This document shows positions 1 through 5,908 of a stretch of 6,106 nucleotides of DNA, piece by piece; within the stretch, counting starts at the first letter, position 1, and each line of letters starts with the position of its first letter. The notes beneath the pieces were generated by a model. That model saw only the letters and a list, made by a program, of their open reading frames with translations, was not told where the DNA came from and did not search any database. The stretch covers positions 3,700-9,805 of the forward strand of contig JAGODW010000035.1 of the NCBI GenBank assembly GCA_017998025.1, read 5' to 3'. Both the position numbers and the translations under genes were made by a program. This DNA is from Spirochaetales bacterium (lineage in GTDB: Bacteria > Spirochaetota > Spirochaetia > DTKZ01).

Positions 1-453
1 GAGAACTCCCCTGGCCATCGAAAAGCCCTCGAAACATCCATTGCAGAGGTTTCGGAAGAAGCGGAAAAACTTAAGACCCCCTTTCTGGTGGAAGCGATCA
101 ACCGGTTTGAATCCCCTCTGGGCAACAGCCTCGATGATACGTGGGACCTGGTACAAAAAGGAACGACCGGGTATACCTACATACTTCCGGACACCTGGCA
201 TATGAATATTGAAGAGTCCAACATGGAAGCGGCAATGGTAAGACATCGGGAACACTTTATCAGCTTCCACCTTTCAGAAAACAATCGCTATTTCCCCGGC
301 TACGGGGCCTTAGATTTTAAAAGAATTATTGGAATACTCGATGCCTGCGGGTATAGGGGGAAACTTGCAATCGAAGGAAATTTAAAACAGGGGTTTGCAG
401 AGGATGTAGCCACGGCCATAGAAGTACTGCAGCCTATTTTGAAGAGGAGATAA
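1..453 (+). CDS. Sugar isomerase/epimerase, ketose 3-epimerase-like TIM barrel (5' partial)
   Basis: Frame 1 is open from the first base to the TAA at 451-453, so only the last 150 residues of a gene that starts outside the window are present; family members are usually about 280-300 residues. It belongs to the xylose isomerase-like TIM-barrel superfamily and most resembles D-psicose/D-tagatose 3-epimerases. Visible signatures are EAINRFE (91-111) with the first catalytic Glu at 91-93, PDTWHMNIEE with metal-ligand Asp at 190-192, FHLSENNR with metal-ligand His at 268-270, Glu at 277-279 and Arg at 286-288, and AIEGN with the second catalytic Glu at 373-375. In this family a divalent metal and two Glu residues carry out epimerisation at C3 of a ketose in the cytoplasm. 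All these residues are intact. The exact sugar is not readable, and a related isomerase or inosose-type enzyme is possible. An internal GTG at 88 is not the start, because the homologous domain continues upstream. Confidence 0.85.
   Translation, partial: ENSPGHRKALETSIAEVSEEAEKLKTPFLVEAINRFESPLGNSLDDTWDLVQKGTTGYTYILPDTWHMNIEESNMEAAMVRHREHFISFHLSENNRYFPGYGALDFKRIIGILDACGYRGKLAIEGNLKQGFAEDVATAIEVLQPILKRR
445..450 (+). promoter_or_regulatory. Shine-Dalgarno of the dehydrogenase, inside the epimerase end
   Basis: AGGAGA lies in the last codons of the epimerase gene, nine bases before the ATG at 459 when counted from the final G of AGGAG. It supports that start and suggests that the two genes are translated from one messenger. 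Confidence 0.7.
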
Positions 454-458
454 ACAGA

Positions 459-1211
459 ATGGATGAATTAAAAGGACAGAGTGCCATTGTAACCGGATCT
501 GCCGGTGGAATAGGAAAGGCAATAGCCCTGGAACTTGCTTCTCGAGGAGCCAATGTAGCTCTCTGCGATGTTAAGAAGGAAGTTCTTTCAGAAACAGCCC
601 GGGAAATCCAGCAGAAAACAGGGATAAAGATTTTCAATAAAGTTGTAGACATCGCGAAAGAAGACGAAGTACATGCGTTTGTTGCAGAAGTTGAAAAGAC
701 GTTTGGAAGCATACAGATTATGGTAAATAACGCAGGGATTCATCCTCTTCATCCCATCGAAGAAATTACATCAGAGGAGTGGGATTTAGTATTAGCTGTG
801 AACTTACGAGCCATGTTTTACTTCTGCAAGGCAGTACTGCCGGGGATGCGTAAACAGAAGTATGGTCGGATAATAAATATTAGCTCCGAAGCGGGAAAAC
901 ATGGGGGCACGGTAGCGGCCTGTCATTATGCGGCCTCCAAGGGGGGGGTGCTTGCTTTCACCCGAAACCTTGCCCAGCAGGTTGGAATGGATAACATTAC
1001 TGCCAATGCGATCTGTCCTGGAAGGATCGTAACAGCCATGGCCAATGCGGTATCTGCTGAAGAGAATCAGAAATTTATCAACAATAGTATTCTGAAAAGA
1101 CTCGGGGATCCTGAGGATGTCGCGTTCGCTGCAGCCTATCTTGCAAGCCCCCGTGCAAAGTTTATTACCGGAGAAACTATGATGGTGAACGGAGGAACGT
1201 TACGGGATTAA
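459..1211 (+). CDS. Short-chain dehydrogenase/reductase (SDR), classical, NAD-type
   Basis: This 250-residue protein has the normal length of a classical SDR, a Rossmann-fold NAD(P)-dependent oxidoreductase of the cytoplasm. The cofactor loop TGSAGGIG is at residues 12-19. Asp37, at the end of the second strand (LCD), favours NAD(H) over NADP(H) by family rules. NNAG is at 90-93 and the structural Asn is N115. The catalytic set is Ser143 (INISS), Tyr157 and Lys161 (YAASK), and PG at 188-189 follows. The C-terminus, with GDPEDVA and a final VNGG, is typical of FabG/glucose-dehydrogenase-like members. The start follows the epimerase stop by five bases with a good ribosome site, so the two form an operon. 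Paired with a ketose epimerase, a polyol or sugar dehydrogenase role is more likely than fatty-acid synthesis, but this is inference. A run of eight G (941-948) lies at Lys161 and the following Gly codons; the frame is intact here. Confidence 0.9.
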   Translation: MDELKGQSAIVTGSAGGIGKAIALELASRGANVALCDVKKEVLSETAREIQQKTGIKIFNKVVDIAKEDEVHAFVAEVEKTFGSIQIMVNNAGIHPLHPIEEITSEEWDLVLAVNLRAMFYFCKAVLPGMRKQKYGRIINISSEAGKHGGTVAACHYAASKGGVLAFTRNLAQQVGMDNITANAICPGRIVTAMANAVSAEENQKFINNSILKRLGDPEDVAFAAAYLASPRAKFITGETMMVNGGTLRD

Positions 1212-1252
1212 TACCCGGGCAAATTCGGAATCACCCGCACTGCTTTAACATT

Positions 1253-2125
1253 TTGAAAAATTCGGGATGTTCTTTAGCGGTAGTTTTATTTACCCTTACC
1301 ATTTTCTCCTGTAGCCAGCCGAAAGTCCTCTTGATCCTGGACACACTCTGGGTTCCCTTTTTGGGACCAGAGTATCAGGATCGATTGGGTGAGGTCGGCA
1401 AAAAAACAGGGTACAGGATAGAATCAATCGTTTTTTCCTTTCAGGATTCGGATAAGGTTGAAATAGAAAAACGTCTTACGCAGGACGCATACGAAGCGGT
1501 TATTTTAGGCCCCTATGCAGCCCTGGAGCTGGAAACTCTTCCTTCCCGGTTTGAGGGAATTCCTTTTTTCTGTCTGGATGCCCCGTTTCAGCCACCGAAG
1601 GATCTAGGATTTCTCTGGATTTGTTTCGATCCCCTACCTGCATTAAAGAGCGCCCTGGCGGAATGGAAGCGATTTCGTTCTACCTCAATTTCGTCCGTGA
1701 AAGAAGAAAAAGTTGTACTATGTATTTCAGAAACGGAAAAGAACCTCTTTCAAGAGTGGGGATTGTTTACCCAGGGATCGGATATTCAGTGGATAGTGTT
1801 CGGAGGGAACGAATCAGAGGAAGAAATAAAAAATAGGGTGCGGAAAGAACTGAAGGAATCTGTAGATTTGATAGTCCTCTGGAGCGGTAAGACAGGAGCG
1901 GCAGTAGGGGAAATACTCACGGAGATGGGGAATCGTTCTTCTATCCAGGGTATAATAGGGCTGGATGTATACCGGTTCCAGGGCATCAGAGGGATTCCTT
2001 TTATAGCAAGTATCGAGAAAGATTATTTTTCGGCCTTGTCGGAAATTCTTTTTCCTTTGGAGCAAGGAAATAAGATAAGTTCCGTTCCTTATAAGAGTAG
2101 GATTCTATTTGACAAAGGGAGTTGA
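1253..2125 (+). CDS. Putative lipoprotein, type 1 periplasmic-binding-protein-like
   Basis: I do not recognise the family by name. The frame gives 290 residues from a TTG at 1253. It has a hydrophobic leader (residues 7-19) ending in TIFSC, a relaxed spirochaete-style lipobox, with Cys20 as the likely lipidated residue. The rest alternates strand and helix as in type 1 periplasmic binding proteins: strand VLLILD (residues 25-30), then AVILGP and GIPFFCLDAP, and a second lobe with LIVLWSG followed by GIIGLD. No DNA-binding domain or transmembrane segment follows the leader, so it should be membrane-anchored in the periplasm and perhaps bind a small ligand. No ATG or GTG start exists that keeps the leader, and no clear Shine-Dalgarno precedes the TTG, so the start is uncertain; the frame stays open upstream with only ATT or ATA codons. 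It lies 41 bases after the dehydrogenase, with no clear terminator between. Its last codons carry the flaA promoter. A ligand-binding role is tentative. Confidence 0.72.
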   Translation: MKNSGCSLAVVLFTLTIFSCSQPKVLLILDTLWVPFLGPEYQDRLGEVGKKTGYRIESIVFSFQDSDKVEIEKRLTQDAYEAVILGPYAALELETLPSRFEGIPFFCLDAPFQPPKDLGFLWICFDPLPALKSALAEWKRFRSTSISSVKEEKVVLCISETEKNLFQEWGLFTQGSDIQWIVFGGNESEEEIKNRVRKELKESVDLIVLWSGKTGAAVGEILTEMGNRSSIQGIIGLDVYRFQGIRGIPFIASIEKDYFSALSEILFPLEQGNKISSVPYKSRILFDKGS

Positions 2126-2137
2126 TAGAAATATAAT
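2109..2137 (+). promoter_or_regulatory. Consensus sigma-70 promoter for the flaA pair
   Basis: TTGACA at 2109-2114 and TATAAT at 2132-2137 are separated by exactly 17 bases: both hexamers match the housekeeping consensus fully and the spacing is optimal. The -35 box is within the last sense codons (Phe-Asp-Lys) of the lipoprotein gene. Transcription should start near A2145, giving a leader of about 39 bases before the flaA ATG at 2184. Housekeeping rather than sigma-28 control of flaA agrees with what is known for treponemes. Confidence 0.85.
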
Positions 2138-2183
2138 CTTTTTTAGCTTGCATTGAAAGATAGTTATGCTAAAGGAGTAGAAA

Positions 2184-2939
2184 ATGGAAAGAATCAGCAG
2201 GCTCCTTGGTTGCCTCCTATTGTTTTTTCTACTTGTTCCCGCAATTTTCGCCGATGAGATGACGACCAATCTACAATCCATCATCGTTGAAGATTTTGAT
2301 AATCCCGAGGCGAGTCCCTGGTTTATCCTGGGCAGCAAGTTCTCTTCAGTTATAAAAACAGATGCGGGAGAGGATGTGTACCCCAAGATGGCCTTTGTAA
2401 AAACCTGGCCGGAAGCACTTTATAAAAAACCTCCGGAAGGGAAAGATCTGTACGTATTAGGAGTCCATGGAAAATTTGATCGCAAAGGGTACAATTTCAT
2501 AGAAATTATTCCAGGCCAAAAAGACTCTGAGGGGAAATGGGTGCCGAGAACTATTTCTCTACCCGGACGGGTTAAAAATATGGATGTCTGGGTCTGGGGA
2601 TCTAATTTCGATTACTACCTGGAAGCCCATATTATGGATTATCGGGGTATAACCCATGTGCTAAATTTCGGAGATATCAAGCACATAGGATGGAAGAACC
2701 TGGGGATTTCTATTCCCAACTATGTACCTCAGTCCATCAGCTATATCCCAAAGTATAAAGGCCTCCAGTTAGTAAAGTTTGTTCTCTGGACAAAGCCTCA
2801 TGAGAGGGTAGATGATTTTTACGTGTACCTCGATCAAATAAAAATATTCAGCGATGTGTTCGAGAGCCCCTTTGATGGAGAGGATCTTGCAAATCCCGAG
2901 TATGCACAGAAACTCTGGTCTGAAGCCCAAGGGAAATAG
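2184..2939 (+). CDS. flaA: Flagellar filament outer layer (sheath) protein FlaA, first paralogue
   Basis: FlaA proteins coat the FlaB core of spirochaete periplasmic flagella and affect filament stiffness and shape. This 251-residue protein has a typical signal peptide: ERISR, a hydrophobic stretch at residues 7-19, and likely cleavage after IFA (23|24), so it is exported. Family landmarks are EDFDNPEASPW near the mature N-terminus (36-46), YVLGV at 90-94, MDVWVWGSN at 133-141, IGWKNL at 168-173, and FYVYLD at 212-217 followed by SDVF. It is shorter than classical treponemal FlaA (about 350 residues) and matches the smaller FlaA type found as adjacent pairs in treponemes. An excellent ribosome site (AAAGGAG, 2171-2177, six-base spacer) fixes the start. 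It is the first gene of a two-gene unit behind a consensus promoter, and its stop overlaps the ribosome site of the next gene. Aromatic residues are abundant, as expected for a beta-rich sheath protein. Which numbered FlaA it corresponds to is not certain. Confidence 0.87.
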   Translation: MERISRLLGCLLLFFLLVPAIFADEMTTNLQSIIVEDFDNPEASPWFILGSKFSSVIKTDAGEDVYPKMAFVKTWPEALYKKPPEGKDLYVLGVHGKFDRKGYNFIEIIPGQKDSEGKWVPRTISLPGRVKNMDVWVWGSNFDYYLEAHIMDYRGITHVLNFGDIKHIGWKNLGISIPNYVPQSISYIPKYKGLQLVKFVLWTKPHERVDDFYVYLDQIKIFSDVFESPFDGEDLANPEYAQKLWSEAQGK

Positions 2940-2942
2940 GAG
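2938..2942 (+). promoter_or_regulatory. Shine-Dalgarno overlapping the first flaA stop
   Basis: AGGAG includes the last two bases of the TAG stop (2937-2939) of the first flaA and lies seven bases before the ATG at 2950. It decides the start of the second flaA: the frame is open further upstream, to an ATG at 2854 inside the first gene, but only 2950 has a ribosome site and gives a signal peptide at the N-terminus. The overlap suggests translational coupling. Confidence 0.82.
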
Positions 2943-2949
2943 CCGTGCT

Positions 2950-3678
2950 ATGAAAAAGGTATTTATTGGTATCATCGTACTTACATGCTTCGCTCAATTC
3001 TCTTTTGCCCAGACAGAGCGGGCAGGCGTTGCAGCAGGACCGGGCCAACCGGTGGCAGAGAATATCGGAGCGGATACAGCCCAGCAAAAATTAAAGGAAG
3101 TATCCCTTACAAAATTCGAGGATGCAGGATTCTGGCGAATAGCTTTTTCCGGTGATCAGGGTTTTGTAACTGCCCGGAGGCTGGAAGGCGGGCCTGCTGC
3201 GAAGCAACCCATTCCCGATGAACAACAGATCGGAATAAAAGAAGAAGACCGGTATGTCCTGGGAGTTAAAACAGAATTTTTCCGGAGAGGAGCTGCAACC
3301 ATCACGATTAAACCTTCCCGCCCTCTGGGGATTGCTGGAGTTGTAAAAACTCTCTCCGTATGGGTGGCAGGGCGGAATTACAATCACACGTTGAAAGTTC
3401 TCCTGGAGGATTTTTCGGGTAAATCCATTGAATTAACCGTAGGGAAATTGAATTTTTCCGGATGGAAACAACTAACTGTTGCTATTCCTCCAACGATCGA
3501 ACAACGGGATCCGCATTATAGTACCCAGACCGGTATAAAATTCCTGGGTTTTGCCATAGAATGCGATATGATGGAAACCTACGGGAACTACTATGTTTAT
3601 CTGGATGATTTGCGGGGTGTTACAGATCTGTTTGCAGAAGAAAACCGGGATGCAGACGACATGCTGGATGCCTGGTGA
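2950..3678 (+). CDS. flaA: Flagellar filament outer layer (sheath) protein FlaA, second paralogue
   Basis: This 242-residue secreted FlaA-family protein has a signal peptide (MKK, hydrophobic stretch 4-19, probable cleavage after SFA, 20|21). A short Ala/Gly/Pro-rich stretch (25-45) follows before the family domain. Landmarks shared with its neighbour are FEDAGFW (56-62), YVLGV (102-106), LSVWVAGRN (135-143), SGWKQL (170-175), an IPP turn (179-181) and YYVYLDDL (214-221) followed by TDLF. Beyond these blocks the two proteins differ widely, so the duplication is old and the copies are probably specialised. The gene lies ten bases after the first flaA with overlapping stop and ribosome site and is followed at once by a strong terminator, so the pair should be made together and may occur jointly in the sheath. 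The C-terminus is acidic (several Asp/Glu in the last 15 residues). A cysteine at residue 13 within the leader is not a convincing lipobox. Confidence 0.87.
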   Translation: MKKVFIGIIVLTCFAQFSFAQTERAGVAAGPGQPVAENIGADTAQQKLKEVSLTKFEDAGFWRIAFSGDQGFVTARRLEGGPAAKQPIPDEQQIGIKEEDRYVLGVKTEFFRRGAATITIKPSRPLGIAGVVKTLSVWVAGRNYNHTLKVLLEDFSGKSIELTVGKLNFSGWKQLTVAIPPTIEQRDPHYSTQTGIKFLGFAIECDMMETYGNYYVYLDDLRGVTDLFAEENRDADDMLDAW

Positions 3679-3700
3679 GATTTGCATATTCGTATTGAGA

Positions 3701-3732
3701 CCTCGCTGCAGGAACTGTAGCGGGGTTTTTTT
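3701..3732 (+). terminator. Rho-independent terminator of the flaA operon
   Basis: An 11-base-pair stem (3701-3711 with 3715-3725, two G-T wobbles) closes on a three-base GAA loop and is followed directly by seven T (3726-3732). It begins 22 bases after the second flaA stop and ends 30 bases before the kinase start. It should separate flaA transcription from the kinase, or reduce the amount that reads through. Confidence 0.9.
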
Positions 3733-3749
3733 ATTTGTATCCACAAAAT

Positions 3750-3755
3750 GGGGAG
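3750..3755 (+). promoter_or_regulatory. Shine-Dalgarno that places the kinase start at 3763
   Basis: GGGGAG ends seven bases before the ATG at 3763. The in-frame ATG at 3748 has no ribosome site before it and overlaps this one, so the shorter form is preferred. Confidence 0.7.
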
Positions 3756-3762
3756 ACAGGGG

Positions 3763-4944
3763 ATGGAAAACATACAGGAGAAAGAGGTAGGTAGAATCCT
3801 CAAATCTGTATATTTTTTTCAGGATCTACAGGATTCTGAGATTGAAGCACTTTCTAAAGTCTGTGAGCGAAAACAGTACAAACAAGGGGAGATTGTATTT
3901 CAAGAAGAATCAAAGGCGGATTATTTTTTTATTATTATTCGGGGAACCGTGGAGGTTTGGAAGGACTATTTTGAACCGCAGCCAGATTTACTTGCTGTCC
4001 ATAGTGAAGGGCATTTATTTGGAGAAATGGCACTGGTGGACGATCTACCTAGAAGTGCTACGGTAGTAGCCAAAACCGACCTTGAGGTGCTTCGCATATT
4101 TCGTGATGCCTTTCATGCCATTTTAGAACGGAATGGAAGGGTTGCCATATCGATTTTAAAATCTCTCTCTGCCATGATCAGAAAGAGTAACGAATATTTT
4201 GTATACGGACTTAGACAAAGGAATGTAGAGCTGCAACAGGCGAATGAAGAACTGCATCTAATGCAGGAAGAGCTTCTTAAGAATGAGCGTCTCACCAGCC
4301 TGGGAAAGTTCTCTTCCATGGTGCTTCATGATATCCGCAATCCTGTATCAGTAATTCGTAGCTATGGGGAAATGATACTTCTTAACCTTGAGAATGATGA
4401 ACGCATAAAGAAATACGCTTCCAGTATTTTAAAGGAAACAGAGAGGCTGAACCTGCTGCTGGGAGAATTATTGGATTATAGCCGGGGAGAGATACGTTTG
4501 AATCTATCTATTGTAGAGCTAAATCAATTCTTCGAGAAATTAAAATCCTATATTGCCACCTCTCTGGAAGGTTCTCATATTGAGCTTTGCATTGAGAATC
4601 AGGTAACAGATCCGGTCCTGATGGATGAAGAACGGATGCTCCGGGTTTTTATTAACCTGACGGATAATTCGCGTAAGGCAATGCCCAGGGGAGGAGCGCT
4701 TCGTATTACTACACGCCAAACAGATACCCATGTAGGTTTTATAGTTGAAGATACGGGCCAGGGAATGACGAAAGAAGTTTTAGCCAATATTTTTACGCCC
4801 TTTTATTCGTTTACTAAAGGAGGAACCGGATTAGGCCTCGTTATTGCAAAAAATATTGTCGAAGCACATGAAGGAACGATTCACGTGGAGAGTAGACTTA
4901 AAAAGGGAACCCGGGTGGAAATCATACTGCCCCGGCGAATCTAG
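3763..4944 (+). CDS. Soluble histidine kinase with N-terminal cyclic-nucleotide-binding domain
   Basis: This is a 393-residue cytosolic sensor kinase with no transmembrane segment. Residues 10-125 are a CRP/PKA-type cyclic-nucleotide-binding domain; the phosphate-binding cassette FGEMALVDDLPRSATVVA (86-103) keeps the key Glu88 and Arg97-Ser98, so ligand binding is plausible. Residues 146-180 are a charged, Leu/Gln/Glu-rich coiled coil leading to the HisKA dimerisation helix, whose H-box LHDIRNP contains the phospho-acceptor His189. The ATPase domain has the N-box (N298 and Mg-chelating N302), G1 box DTGQGM (330-335), F box FTPFYSF (344-350) and G2 box GTGLGL (354-359). All catalytic motifs are present. 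By family knowledge it should autophosphorylate in response to a cyclic nucleotide or related ligand and pass the phosphate to a response regulator; none is encoded nearby. The gene stands alone between the flaA terminator and the tRNA promoter. I see no convincing promoter of its own, so read-through may supply part of its messenger. The actual ligand is unknown. Confidence 0.92.
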   Translation: MENIQEKEVGRILKSVYFFQDLQDSEIEALSKVCERKQYKQGEIVFQEESKADYFFIIIRGTVEVWKDYFEPQPDLLAVHSEGHLFGEMALVDDLPRSATVVAKTDLEVLRIFRDAFHAILERNGRVAISILKSLSAMIRKSNEYFVYGLRQRNVELQQANEELHLMQEELLKNERLTSLGKFSSMVLHDIRNPVSVIRSYGEMILLNLENDERIKKYASSILKETERLNLLLGELLDYSRGEIRLNLSIVELNQFFEKLKSYIATSLEGSHIELCIENQVTDPVLMDEERMLRVFINLTDNSRKAMPRGGALRITTRQTDTHVGFIVEDTGQGMTKEVLANIFTPFYSFTKGGTGLGLVIAKNIVEAHEGTIHVESRLKKGTRVEIILPRRI

Positions 4945-4956
4945 GGGTAGATACGC

Positions 4957-4985
4957 TTGACGCTTGAGGGCACTCATTGTACTAT
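4957..4985 (+). promoter_or_regulatory. Sigma-70 promoter of tRNA-Leu
   Basis: TTGACG (4957-4962) and TACTAT (4980-4985) each match the consensus at five of six positions and are exactly 17 bases apart. Predicted initiation at about 4992-4993 is only two or three bases before the mature tRNA 5' end. Confidence 0.8.
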
Positions 4986-4994
4986 TCGCAAAAG

Positions 4995-5080
4995 GCCGAA
5001 GTGGTGGAATTGGTAGACACAGGGGACTTAAAATCCCCCGGCTTTAACAGGCTGTACGGGTTCAACTCCCGTCTTCGGCA
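4995..5080 (+). tRNA. tRNA-Leu, anticodon UAA
   Basis: This 86-base type II (long variable arm) tRNA reads UUA and, by wobble, UUG leucine codons. The acceptor stem pairs GCCGAAG (4995-5001) with CTTCGGC (5073-5079), with discriminator A5080 as usual for leucine. The anticodon stem GGGGA/TCCCC (5022-5026, 5034-5038) closes the loop CTTAAAA with anticodon TAA at 5029-5031. The variable arm is 5039-5054, with four pairs. The T arm ACGGG/CCCGT (5056-5060, 5068-5072) carries TTCAACT. The D-loop contains the expected GG. CCA is not encoded, since TGA follows, so it must be added enzymatically. Confidence 0.97.
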
Positions 5081-5128
5081 TGAAAAAGTACCGTATAATC
5101 GTGTATTTAACATCCCGGTAATTAGATC

Positions 5129-5887
5129 ATGTTCACGATAAAAATATGTTTAACGTTATTTATAGTTCTCCTTCTTACGGAAATATCCAAACGGGTAAAG
5201 CCGGCAGTGGGGGGTATTTTAATGGGCTTGCCCCTGGGAGCAGGATTATCCACCTATTTTTTAGCTTTTGAACAGGGGATTCCGTTCCTTCTTGAAGCAA
5301 TCCCGGGGGGAATTTTCGGACTTAGCTCATCTCTACTTTTTTCGTTAAGCTATTATCTTGCCGATAGGTGGCTTGTCATTAAAAATCGACTACTAGCATC
5401 TATTGTTTCTTCTTGTATCTCGATCCTTGTGTATGCCCTGATTTCTGTGGGCGGACGGATGTTGAACCTCAGTCTGGGTTCTTCACTTCTAATTACGGTA
5501 ACGATGATTGCAGGTAACCTGCTTGTGGTTCGATGGCTAATTCCTCCCTCAATCAAACCTCCGACAAAGAAATTGAGCTTTACTCTGTTGTTTATCCGTG
5601 CCGCCCTTACTGCATTGACGATTGCGGTTATAACCGGGATAGCACACCTTATCGGTCCGGTATGGGCGGGAATTCTCAGTGCTTTTCCCATAGTACTGTT
5701 CCAGGTCTTGGTATTTCTCCACGTGGAAGAAGGCCCCCAGGTGTATCCTGGAATCATTACAGGTTTTGCCTATAGCGTGACGAACCTCCTGTTGTTCTAT
5801 CTGATGCTTGCATTTCTTCTTCCTAAAGTTGGCTTAAATCTAACCTTTTTAATGGTATATGTGTTTTCTGCGATTTTCCTCTATCTC

Positions 5888-5908
<21 letters not shown>
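5129..5908 (+). CDS. Polytopic membrane protein of unknown function with internal duplication
   Basis: I do not recognise this family. The 259-residue protein is almost entirely hydrophobic, with about nine likely transmembrane helices: roughly 4-20, 26-47, 58-78, 88-107, 115-137, 153-173, 177-199, 207-231 and 236-255. The first four helices repeat as the last four without any gap at an offset of 152 residues (see findings), with a fifth linker helix between. Both halves keep a GIL-x3-P motif (G29-P35 and G181-P187), then FL and an E-x-G (E48-G50, E200-G202), and a G in the third helix. Such a layout is typical of small carriers or exporters, but no transport family can be assigned. The ATG at 5129 is the first start after an in-frame TAG at 5123. 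No clear Shine-Dalgarno precedes it. It lies 48 bases after the tRNA, with no terminator between, and could be made on the tRNA transcript or from a weak promoter around TATAAT at 5094-5099. Confidence 0.85.

Noticed and set aside
434..712. 92-codon open frame on the minus strand over the dehydrogenase start
   Set aside because: It is antisense to a well-supported SDR gene, has Ser/Thr-rich low-complexity translation and no family signature.
1214..1237. Possible hairpin after the dehydrogenase (CGGG and CCCG)
   Set aside because: The stem is only four base pairs with a 14-base loop and no T-run, so it is not a credible intrinsic terminator.
2854..2949. A longer second flaA starting at the ATG at 2854
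   Set aside because: It would overlap the first flaA by nearly 90 bases, has no ribosome site, and would bury the signal peptide that begins at 2950.
2989..3009. Cys13 of the second FlaA as a lipidation site
   Set aside because: The hydrophobic stretch before it is too short and Thr at -1 is atypical, while a normal signal peptidase I site (SFA) lies after residue 20.
3748..3762. Kinase start at the ATG at 3748
   Set aside because: No Shine-Dalgarno precedes it, and the good one (3750-3755) lies inside the extra codons and fits the ATG at 3763.
5089..5120. TACCG/CGGTA inverted repeat between the tRNA and membrane gene
   Set aside because: Five pairs around a 22-base loop without a following T-run; too weak to call a terminator or a riboswitch.
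5353..5757. 134-codon open frame on the minus strand
   Set aside because: It lies wholly antisense to the membrane protein gene, has an implausible composition rich in Arg, Ile and Thr, no recognisable motif, and is best explained as a codon shadow.
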